DNA of 64,000 nt from Streptomyces sp. HUAS ZL42 (GTDB lineage Bacteria; Actinomycetota; Actinomycetes; Streptomycetales; Streptomycetaceae): assembly GCF_040782645.1 (NCBI RefSeq), contig NZ_CP160403.1, positions 6,235,001 through 6,299,000 of the forward strand. Direction: 5' to 3'. Each line of letters opens with the position of its first letter. The stretch's first letter is position 1. The position numbers were made by a program, and so were the translations under genes. Shown here piece after piece: positions 28,979-38,350 of the stretch. The notes below the pieces were generated by a model. That model was not told the origin of the DNA and did no database searches. It saw only the letters and a program-made list of their open reading frames with translations.

Positions 28979-30174
28979 CCGGGGTCAACAGCTTCTCCGT
29001 CTCCGGGTACGGGCCCGAACGGGCCGGGTGGACGCGGTACTTCGCCCGTGACTCGGTGGCCCGGCGGCTCGACTGGCCGATACTGCTCGCGGGTCTCGCG
29101 CTGTCGTTCATCGGCTCACTGCTGGTCTTCTCCGCGACCCGCAACCGCACCGAGATCAACCAGGGCGACCCGTACTACTTCCTCATCCGGCACGTCATGA
29201 ACACCGGCATCGGGATCGCCCTGATGATCGGCACCGTGTGGCTGGGCCATCGCGCGCTGCGCAACGCCGTGCCGATCCTGTACGGCCTCTCGGTCTTCCT
29301 GATCCTGCTGGTCCTCACCCCGCTGGGGTCGACGGTCAACGGTGCGCACTCGTGGATCGTGTTCGGCGGCGGATTCTCGTTGCAGCCCTCGGAGTTCGTG
29401 AAGATCACGATCATCCTGGGCATGGCGATGCTGCTGTCGGCGCGGGTGGACGCGGGGGACAAGCCCTACCCGGACCACCGGACCGTGCTGCAGGCGCTGG
29501 GGCTGGCGGCCGTCCCGATGCTGATCGTGCTGCTGATGCCCGACCTCGGGTCGGTGATGGTCATGGTCATCATCGTGCTGGGGGTACTGCTCGCCTCCGG
29601 CGCCTCCAACCGCTGGGTGTTCGGCCTGATCGGCGCGGGCACGCTCGGCGCGATCGCCGTCTGGCAGCTGCACATCCTCGACGAGTACCAGATCAACCGC
29701 TTCGCGGCGTTCGCGAATCCGGACCTCGATCCGGCGGGGGTGGGTTACAACACGAACCAGGCGAGGATCGCGATCGGGTCGGGCGGGCTGACCGGGGCGG
29801 GGTTGTTCCACGGCTCCCAGACGACCGGCCAGTTCGTTCCCGAGCAGCAGACGGACTTCGTGTTCACGGTCGCGGGGGAGGAGCTGGGGTTCGTGGGCGC
29901 GGGCCTGATCATCCTGCTGCTGGGTGTGGTCCTGTGGCGGGCGTGCCGGATCGCTCGTGAGACGACCGAGCTGTACGGCACGATCGTCGCCGCGGGGATC
30001 GTGGCGTGGTTCGCCTTCCAGTCCTTCGAGAACATCGGGATGACGCTGGGGATCATGCCGGTGACGGGTCTGCCGCTGCCGTTCGTGTCGTACGGAGGGT
30101 CGTCGATGTTCGCGGTGTGGGTGGCGGTGGGGTTGCTGCAGTCGATTCGCGTGCAGCGCCCCATGTCCGCGTGA
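28975..30174 (+). CDS. rodA: SEDS peptidoglycan glycosyltransferase RodA/FtsW
   Basis: 399 aa, ten membrane helices, ATGA overlap with mrdA giving translational coupling. SEDS features are visible: a large extracytoplasmic loop with DEYQINRFAAFANPDLDP, the catalytic-Asp region WKIxQP-like segment GGGFSLQPSEFVKI, and the C-terminal MPVTGLPLPFVSYGGSS signature. It polymerises lipid II with PBP2 as partner. In S. coelicolor the equivalent gene is called sfr. It is the last gene of the mre cluster, followed by an 820-bp repeat-rich spacer. Confidence 0.96.
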   Translation: MTGVNSFSVSGYGPERAGWTRYFARDSVARRLDWPILLAGLALSFIGSLLVFSATRNRTEINQGDPYYFLIRHVMNTGIGIALMIGTVWLGHRALRNAVPILYGLSVFLILLVLTPLGSTVNGAHSWIVFGGGFSLQPSEFVKITIILGMAMLLSARVDAGDKPYPDHRTVLQALGLAAVPMLIVLLMPDLGSVMVMVIIVLGVLLASGASNRWVFGLIGAGTLGAIAVWQLHILDEYQINRFAAFANPDLDPAGVGYNTNQARIAIGSGGLTGAGLFHGSQTTGQFVPEQQTDFVFTVAGEELGFVGAGLIILLLGVVLWRACRIARETTELYGTIVAAGIVAWFAFQSFENIGMTLGIMPVTGLPLPFVSYGGSSMFAVWVAVGLLQSIRVQRPMSA

Positions 30175-30206
30175 CCGCTGCGCTGGGCTTTGGCGGGTGG
30201 GCTGCG

Positions 30207-30556
30207 GCCTCCGGTGGCTGGGCCGTTGCGCGTTGGGTTTGGTGGGTGGGTCGGGGGTGTGGTGGTGCGGCGAGCCCGTCGCGGGTTGTGCGGTGGCCTC
30301 CGGCGGTTGGGCCGTTTGCGCGTTGGGTCTGGTGGGCGGGTCGGGGGTGTGGTGGTGCGGCGGCGCTGTCGCGGGTTGTGCGGTGGCCTCCGGCGGTTGG
30401 GCCGTTGCGCCTTGGGCCGGGTGGGTGGGTCGGGGGTGTGGTGGTGCGGCGAGCCCGTCGCGGGTTGTGCGGTGGCCTCCGGCGGTGGTGCCGTTTGCGC
30501 CGTGGGTCCGGGGTGGGTCGGGGGTGTGGTGGTGCGGCGAGCCCGTCGCGGGTTGC
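30207..30556 (+). repeat. Four tandem copies of an 89-90 bp repeat
   Basis: Units begin at 30207, 30296, 30386 and 30475 with the shared start GCCTCCGG, a variable centre, and a nearly invariant block GGGTCGGGGGTGTGGTGGTG followed by CGGCGAGCCCGTCGCGGGTT. The last unit is truncated near 30556. The strand is strongly G-biased (G/T rich), so the complementary strand reads CCACCACACCCC. It lies in the spacer between rodA and the CYTH-CHAD gene. Confidence 0.9.
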
Positions 30557-30601
30557 GCCCCTCTGCCCGCTGCCACGGTGGACGGCGTGGGGACCAGCTA
30601 A

Positions 30602-30633
30602 GCGACGGGCTGCGCCGCACCACCACACCCCAC
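30602..30633 (-). repeat. Inverted copy of the repeat core
   Basis: GCGACGGGCTGCGCCGCACC followed by ACCACACCCC is the reverse complement of the conserved core of the upstream repeat (GGGGTGTGGTGGTGCGGCG ... AGCCCGTCGC) with three extra bases. It can pair with any of the four direct copies to make a hairpin of about 30 bp. Confidence 0.8.
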
Positions 30634-30674
30634 TCCGGCGCGCGGGCGACTGCGGGTGCGTGGTGGCGCGGGGC

Positions 30675-30808
30675 GCGCTCAGCCCTGCCGCCCGACCGCG
30701 GGCCCGCGGCGCAGCCGCCGTGTCCATCCGCGGGCGGGCGCGGCGCTCAGCCACCGCGTTCGTCCGCGGGCGCGCACCGCGCTCAGCCACCGCGTTCGTC
30801 CGCGGGCA
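30675..30808 (+). repeat. Second tandem repeat, about 36-bp unit
   Basis: Two nearly identical units begin at 30743 and 30779 (GCGCTCAGCCACCGCGTTCG then TCCGCGGGC). A degenerate relative at 30675 starts GCGCTCAGCCCTGCC and also ends in CCGCGGGC. Together with the 89-bp array they fill most of the 820 bp between rodA and 30995; I see no gene there. Confidence 0.75.
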
Positions 30809-30994
30809 TGTGTGCCGGCTGGGGCGGCACGGGTGGGCGCGGGCGGCGCCCCGTCAGCGGCGGGTTGCGCGACCGCCCCGCGTCGGCCTCAGTGCCGGGT
30901 ACGGCCTGCGAGCCTTCCGACTACCCACCGTTTCCCTGGGATTCACCCCCAGTGGGCCCTGCCATCCCGGCCCGACGCCGACTAGATTCAGGTC

Positions 30995-32506
30995 ATGGCG
31001 GAGACGAAACGCGAGATCGAGCGCAAGTACGAATCCGATGACAGCGGGCTGCCCGACCTGACCGGCGTCGCAGGTGTCGCGGCCGTTCTGGACAAGGGCG
31101 TCGCCGAGCTGGACGCCACCTACTACGACACCCCGGACGAACGCCTCGCCGCATCCTCGATCACCCTGCGCCGCCGAACCGGCGGCTCCGACGCCGGCTG
31201 GCATCTGAAGTTCCCGGTCGGCCCGGACGTACGGGACGAGATCCGGGCCCCGCTCTCCGACACCCTGCCCCGTACCCTCGCCGGCCTCGTCCGCTCCCGC
31301 GTCCGGGACTCCGACCTGCTGCCCGTGGTCCGGCTGCGTTCCAGCCGCGACGTACGCGATCTCGTCGACGCCGAGGGCCGCCTGCTCGCCGAGGTCAGCG
31401 TGGACGCCGTACGGGCGGAACGTCTCGGCGGGGACGGCGGCTCCGCGCAGTGGACCGAGATCGAGGTGGAGCTCGCCGACGGCCGCGACCCGGCCTTCCT
31501 CGACAAGGTGGACAAGCGGCTGCGCAAGGCGGGCGTACGGCCGTCGAAGTCGGCCTCGAAGCTCGCGCGGGCCCTCGCGGAGACCTCCCCCGAGCGGAAG
31601 GGGAAGCGGAAGAAGGCGAAACCTTCCGCCGCGCCCCTCACCGCCGGCGACCACGTTCTCGCGTACGTCCGCGCCCAGCGGGACGCCATCGTCGAGCTGG
31701 ACCCTGCCGTCCGGCGGGACGTCTACGACTCCGTGCACCGCATGCGCGTCGCCACCCGCCGGCTGCGCAGCGCCTTGCGGTCGTACGGGAAGGTCCTCGA
31801 CCGGGCCGTCACCGACCCGATCGGCGAGGAGCTGAAGTGGCTCGCGGGCGAGCTGGGCGTGGACCGCGACCAGGAGGTGCTGACCGAACGTCTGACGGCC
31901 GCCCTCGACGACCTCCCCCGCGTCCTGCTCACCGGCCCCGTCCGCACCCGGCTGCGCACCTGGTCGCACGCCCGCAGCGGCGGATCGCGCCGGCGCCTCA
32001 TCGCCGTACTGGACGGAACACGGTATCTGGCGCTGCTCGAGACGCTGGACGGGCTGCTCGCCGAGCCGCCGCTGCTCGAGGCCGCCGCCGGGAAGCCGGA
32101 GAAGGTGATCGCCAAGGCCGTACGGAAGGACTTCGGGAAGCTGTCCGGCCTGGTGGAGGAGGCGATCGGGCTTCCCCCCGGACACGATCGTGATCTCGCG
32201 CTGCACGAGGCGCGCAAGAAGGCCAAGCGGGTGCGGTACGCGGCGGAGGCGGCCGCGCCCGCGCTCGGCGACCCGGCTGCCGGACTGATCAAGGCGGCCA
32301 AGTCGCTGCAGACGCTGCTCGGCGATCACCAGGACAGTGTCATGACCCGCGAGGCCCTGCGTGATCTCGCAGGTCAGGCGCATGCCGCCGGGGAGAACTC
32401 GTTCACGTACGGCGTGCTGTACGGGCGTGAGGAACAGCGGGCCGCGGCGTACGAGGCGGATCTGCCGGGCCTGTGGCAGGAGATCACGGGCGGGGTGACC
32501 GTCTGA
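30995..32506 (+). CDS. CYTH-CHAD domain protein, polyphosphate-associated
   Basis: 503 aa from ATG 30995; TAGATT (30983-30988) six nt upstream suggests a leaderless mRNA. The N-terminal CYTH domain (1-200) begins with the ExExK-type motif REIERKYE and has the charged tunnel residues typical of triphosphate-binding enzymes (TLRRRTGGSDAGWHLKFP). The C-terminal CHAD domain (220-495) has repeated His/Arg helices (VHRMRVATRRLRSALRSYGK, HEARKKAKRVRYAAE) that bind polyphosphate. The pair is thought to hydrolyse inorganic triphosphate or polyphosphate. Confidence 0.93.
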   Translation: MAETKREIERKYESDDSGLPDLTGVAGVAAVLDKGVAELDATYYDTPDERLAASSITLRRRTGGSDAGWHLKFPVGPDVRDEIRAPLSDTLPRTLAGLVRSRVRDSDLLPVVRLRSSRDVRDLVDAEGRLLAEVSVDAVRAERLGGDGGSAQWTEIEVELADGRDPAFLDKVDKRLRKAGVRPSKSASKLARALAETSPERKGKRKKAKPSAAPLTAGDHVLAYVRAQRDAIVELDPAVRRDVYDSVHRMRVATRRLRSALRSYGKVLDRAVTDPIGEELKWLAGELGVDRDQEVLTERLTAALDDLPRVLLTGPVRTRLRTWSHARSGGSRRRLIAVLDGTRYLALLETLDGLLAEPPLLEAAAGKPEKVIAKAVRKDFGKLSGLVEEAIGLPPGHDRDLALHEARKKAKRVRYAAEAAAPALGDPAAGLIKAAKSLQTLLGDHQDSVMTREALRDLAGQAHAAGENSFTYGVLYGREEQRAAAYEADLPGLWQEITGGVTV

Positions 32507-32576
32507 GCGTACGGAGGGGGTCCGGGACCGCGTTAGTCTTGATGGTCACCCCTGTCAGCTCACGAAGGTTCGCGAG

Positions 32577-34526
<1,950 letters not shown>

Positions 34527-34600
34527 AGCCGGCGGTGATCTCTGCCATGCACAGTCGCGGCGGTCACTCGCTCTGAGGTGTCGGTGATCCTGGACGGGTA

Positions 34601-35080
34601 GTGGGGGCGCTGGACGGTTCCTGGCGTCGACGCTTCGCCGAGGTGGCAGTGGTCGGGCAGCGGATCACCGCCGAGGTGATCGCCGTGGATCTGGATGCGG
34701 GCCGAGTACGGCTGTCGATGGCGGCCACGGAGAATCCGGACGGCACGGTGGCGGCGATCGAGCGATTCGGCGTGTTCGTGGCGCTGGACGAGGGTCCCGA
34801 CCATCCGGTCCATCCCGGCGTCGGCTTCATCACGTATCCCGAGCTGTCCTTGCGGCGCTTCGAGGCGGCGTCCGAGGTGGTTGAGCTCGGGCAGCGCGTG
34901 TCGTGCACGGTCGAGGGCCTGGTTCCGCTGGGCGAGCTCGGACCGGCACCCGTGGCTGCTCCGGAGGACGTCGTACGGCGCGGTGACGAGGTTCTGGTCA
35001 CCGTCACGGACATCGATCGAGAGCGGGGCAGGCTCACCTTGTGCCGACTGGGCCCCCTCAGGACAGGTCCTACGGAATGA
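34601..35080 (+). CDS. Small S1-like (OB-fold) RNA-binding protein
   Basis: 159 aa from GTG 34601; an in-frame stop at 34574 limits extension. It reads as the last third of one S1-like module (VVGQRITAEVIAVDLDAGRVRLSMAA), a central module beginning IERFGVFVALDEG with a VGFITYPELSL middle strand, and a last GDEVLVTVTDIDRERGRLTL strand set. The first module lacks its N-terminal strands, so the gene may be a decayed or rearranged multi-S1 protein. The stop overlaps the convergent terpene cyclase by 11 bp. Role unknown. Confidence 0.65.
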   Translation: MGALDGSWRRRFAEVAVVGQRITAEVIAVDLDAGRVRLSMAATENPDGTVAAIERFGVFVALDEGPDHPVHPGVGFITYPELSLRRFEAASEVVELGQRVSCTVEGLVPLGELGPAPVAAPEDVVRRGDEVLVTVTDIDRERGRLTLCRLGPLRTGPTE

Positions 35081-36065
35081 ACAAGTCCGCCAGATAGGTC
35101 GGTTTGGCCTCTATCTCCGCATAGCGCCCGGTCTCCTTCGACCAGGCGACGTTCCCGGCGGTGAGCGCGTGGAAGTCCCTGACACAGTGCAGCGCGTCGT
35201 CGACGAGGTCGTCGGCGAGGCCGGAACGCGTCAGCCGCCCGGGCAGGACCTGTTCGAGATCGAGGATGCGCTGGACGTATCCGGCCTGCATCACGGCCAC
35301 TTGATCCACCGCCTCCTGGAGGCTGCACTGCTGATGATGGCAGATCACCGTCACCGCGTTGAACGCATAGTCGTGCGCGAGTTCCTTGGGCAGCGAGTAG
35401 AGATCGTTGATGCAGGCATTCGCGTAGATCACCGCCTCACGCATGTCCGAGAAGGCCGGGTGGGCATGCAGCTGGTCGGACAGGTCCACCCCGGTACCGA
35501 TTTCCATCAGGTCGAGGACTGCGTCAAACGCGAACGAGGCGCGGCGGTGGGCGAGATATTGCTGCAGGCCGGGTACGCGCCCTTCCTCCCGATGAATCAT
35601 GTCGGCCCGGTAGCTGTCGAAATACCACAATAGGTGCGGGACAAATCTTCGCTGCCAGACGGAAGAACGGACGGCTGTCGTACGGTCCCACAGGTCGGCC
35701 AGGGAACGCGCCAGTCGCCCAGCCGAAACAGTTCCGTCGAACACGGCGAACAACGGCCCGAACGCCTCCCGCCACCGCTCGGGCTGGTAACCGCGCACCG
35801 GGTCGTCGTCGAACTGGTCGTCCAACTGGAACAGCCATGCGTTCCACTGGGTGATCAGCGTCAGCGCCTCCCGTGAGGCGTTCGGGCACAGCCACGCAGT
35901 GAGCCGGTCCACACGAGTGCGCTGCACATGCCGACGTGTCTCCTCGGTGGGCACCAGGCCGAACTCCTCCAGCCACGCCTCCGCGGCCGCCGTCGACTCC
36001 TGGAGTTCCGGATTGAGCGCTGCCGGTACGGGTACGTAGAGGTCCGGAATCCGGAAATTGTCCAT
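35070..36065 (-). CDS. Class I terpene cyclase, probably sesquiterpene
   Basis: 331 aa, typical of single-domain bacterial cyclases. The Asp-rich motif is DDQFDD at 82-87. The NSE triad is N220-D-L-Y-S224-L-P-K-E228, an Arg about 45 residues before it (HRRASF) fits the pyrophosphate sensor, and an RY pair sits near 314 in the C terminus. All catalytic elements look intact. It ionises a prenyl diphosphate (likely farnesyl diphosphate) with Mg2+. No P450, methyltransferase or prenyltransferase neighbours, so it is an orphan gene. The product cannot be predicted. ATG 36065. Confidence 0.93.
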   Translation of the reverse strand: MDNFRIPDLYVPVPAALNPELQESTAAAEAWLEEFGLVPTEETRRHVQRTRVDRLTAWLCPNASREALTLITQWNAWLFQLDDQFDDDPVRGYQPERWREAFGPLFAVFDGTVSAGRLARSLADLWDRTTAVRSSVWQRRFVPHLLWYFDSYRADMIHREEGRVPGLQQYLAHRRASFAFDAVLDLMEIGTGVDLSDQLHAHPAFSDMREAVIYANACINDLYSLPKELAHDYAFNAVTVICHHQQCSLQEAVDQVAVMQAGYVQRILDLEQVLPGRLTRSGLADDLVDDALHCVRDFHALTAGNVAWSKETGRYAEIEAKPTYLADLFIP

Positions 36066-36333
36066 ACGTCAGCTCGCTTCTCGGTATTTCTCTGCCATTC
36101 GCGACATCCAGCGACATTGCTGATCCTGCGTGCCCACATGGAGCATTGACCGGGCAGTCCCAGCCACCGACGTAAATTACCCTGCATGTCGATGGCGTTC
36201 GGCAGAGGTCTCGGTTCTTTCGCGCTCATTGCCCTGCGCGGGGCAGTACCACAGACCGGGCGAATTCGGTTGGCCGCTGATACAAGTACCCAGCGCTCCA
36301 AGCCTGTTGGGAACGGGTCGGGTCAGGCCCGTA

Positions 36334-38013
36334 TCAGCTGCGGCGCCCGGGCCGGTTCAGACGAGCCAGGAGCAGAGCGACGTCGTCGCCCAGGCCGTGA
36401 GCCTTCTGCGTACTGGCGAGGAGGTCGTCGACGACGGTCTCCAGGTCCGCCGTGGGAGCGCCTCGCAGACCCCGGAGAAACCTCTCGATGCCCTGGTCGA
36501 TGTCCTTGTTCACGGCCTCGAGCAGACCGTCGGTGGTCAGCGCGAGCACGCTGCCCGGAGCGATGCGCATGCGGGTGGTCGGGTACCGCTGCTCCCGGTC
36601 GATCCCCAGAGGGAGACCGCCGGGGACCTCCAGGAGGCGCGGCGGCTTGCGGGGCGTGATCAGCGCCGGGGGCGGATGACCCGCCCGGCACACCCGGAGC
36701 GTTCCGTCGGAGGGGTTGAGCGCGATGTAGCAGCATGTGGCGAACAGGGCCCTGTCCGGGTCGGAGTTCAGCTCGGCCAGCAGGCGGTTGGTGCGTTCCA
36801 GGACGGCCGCGGGCGGGTGTCCTTCGTTCGCGTAGGCATGCACGGCGGTACGCAGCCGCCCCATGAGAGACGCGGCGTGAACGCTGTGTCCCTGCACATC
36901 TCCTATGACCAGAGCCACCCCGCCGTCGGGCAGGCTGATGGCGTCGTACCAGTCGCCACCGATCCACATGCCGGAGGTGGCGGCCTGGTAGCGGGCGGCG
37001 ATGGTCACACCCGGCACCGTGAGCGGCCCGCGCGGCAGCATGCCACGCTGGAGCTCGGTGGCGAGTGCGTGTTCCGACTCGTACATGCCGGCTCGCTCCA
37101 GTGACTGGGCGAGCAGTCCGACGGCGGCGACCAGGAGGGCCCGCTCCTCGGGCAGGAACTCCTGCGGCTCAGGGAAACTGACGAGGCAGGAACTGACGCG
37201 GCCGCGCGAGTCCTCGAGCGGCAGTGCCGCCCACGCCTGCGGGGCCGAGCGCGCGAGTGGCGGCAGATGCGGATAACCGGTGATCAGTGCGTCCGCGGAG
37301 CCGACGAGAACGGGCGCCTTACGGTCGAGTGACTCCTCCACGAGTGTGCGGGCCGTCGCGTCGAGGACTCGCAGGGAGTCCTCACCCTGCTCGTCGTCGG
37401 CGCACGAGGCGACGACGCTCAACCGCTTTCCATCCGGGGCGATCACCGCCAGTGCGTCCGCTCCGAACGTATGCAATCCCGCCTGCGCGGCGGCCATGAT
37501 GTCCTTGACCGTCACCGCGGCGGCCAGAGCCGCGGTCAGCTCCCGCATCCAGCGGTCACGGGTGGCGCGCTCGTACAACCGCCGTCGCTCCGCCTCGTGG
37601 CGTTCATGGACGGCCGTGGTGTCCATGACCACTCCGACCATGCGGGCCGGCAGCCCGTCGGCGCCGGGCAGTACGCGGCCCCGGGCCTCCAGGGACCGGT
37701 TCCGGCCGTCCTCGGAGGTGACGCGGTACTCGATCTGGTAGTTGCCGCAGGACTCCGCTATCACTCCCAGGGCATCGCGCACATCGGCCAGATCGGACTC
37801 GTGCACTGCGGCCAGGAAACTCGAGATGTCCGACGGGCCGTTCTCGGGCATGCCGTGCAGCGCGAGAGTGAGCGGATCGCAGCTCACCTCGCCCGTGGCG
37901 ATCTCCCAGCAGAAGAAGCCCGCCTGCACGATGCTCGCGCTGGCCTGGAAGGCGCCGGGATTGGACTCGTCTTCCCGGACTACGGCAGTACGCACCGACC
38001 CGACGTCTTTCAC
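36334..38013 (-). CDS. PAS-GAF-PP2C (SpoIIE-type) phosphatase
   Basis: 559 aa from GTG 38013 with GGGAG five nt upstream. The domains are PAS (about 25-135), GAF (about 150-310) and an RsbU/SpoIIE phosphatase (about 330-555) with GGDWYDAISL, IGDVQGHS, RAGHPPPAL and LTTDGLLEA. It is soluble. PAS and GAF would sense a ligand or redox state and control dephosphorylation of an anti-anti-sigma factor; no HATPase_c is fused at the C terminus. It is transcribed in the same direction as the terpene cyclase (268-bp gap) and the large TPR protein. Confidence 0.93.
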   Translation of the reverse strand: MKDVGSVRTAVVREDESNPGAFQASASIVQAGFFCWEIATGEVSCDPLTLALHGMPENGPSDISSFLAAVHESDLADVRDALGVIAESCGNYQIEYRVTSEDGRNRSLEARGRVLPGADGLPARMVGVVMDTTAVHERHEAERRRLYERATRDRWMRELTAALAAAVTVKDIMAAAQAGLHTFGADALAVIAPDGKRLSVVASCADDEQGEDSLRVLDATARTLVEESLDRKAPVLVGSADALITGYPHLPPLARSAPQAWAALPLEDSRGRVSSCLVSFPEPQEFLPEERALLVAAVGLLAQSLERAGMYESEHALATELQRGMLPRGPLTVPGVTIAARYQAATSGMWIGGDWYDAISLPDGGVALVIGDVQGHSVHAASLMGRLRTAVHAYANEGHPPAAVLERTNRLLAELNSDPDRALFATCCYIALNPSDGTLRVCRAGHPPPALITPRKPPRLLEVPGGLPLGIDREQRYPTTRMRIAPGSVLALTTDGLLEAVNKDIDQGIERFLRGLRGAPTADLETVVDDLLASTQKAHGLGDDVALLLARLNRPGRRS

Positions 38014-38076
38014 TAGATCTCCCTGCCGCGGCGTGAACGACTTCCCTTCGAGGGATCAACCGTGCTCAACCGGATG

Positions 38077-38100
38077 GGCCACGCACTGCATTGCGTGGCC
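38077..38100. promoter_or_regulatory. 9-bp inverted repeat upstream of the PAS-GAF-PP2C gene
   Basis: GGCCACGCA (38077-38085), CTGCAT, TGCGTGGCC (38092-38100). It lies 64 bp upstream of the phosphatase start in the 337-bp gap 38014-38350. It may be a terminator of the upstream TPR gene or an operator. The rest of the gap holds no credible gene. Confidence 0.5.
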
Positions 38101-38350
38101 GATGGAAACCAGCCAGTGGGGCGACCTGAGAGCCTACTGGTTTGCGACACCATTCCCTCCCAGAGGTGAAGGGGCTCTCACGGCGGAGTGTGCTTCCGCA
38201 CTTCCAGGGAAGATCGCCTGACCGACCCGACCTTGGCCGGATCGTGCGCATGGTAGTGACTTTCCGGATCTTGCGCCAGACACCGCACCCGGCAGACCCC
38301 GTCGGCCGGGCGCGCTGAGGCGTTCCTTCGGCCGGGCCGTGCCTTGACGG

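Noticed and set aside
29745..30790. His/Pro/Thr-repeat protein frames on the minus strand across the tandem repeat spacer
   Set aside because: The repeats (HHHTPDPPT type) come only from reading the 89-bp DNA repeat; the frames overlap the end of rodA and lack a ribosome-binding site.
30190..31061. Plus-strand Gly/Trp/Val-repeat frames in the same spacer
   Set aside because: Same cause as above; they run into the CYTH gene in another frame and show no gene-like codon pattern.
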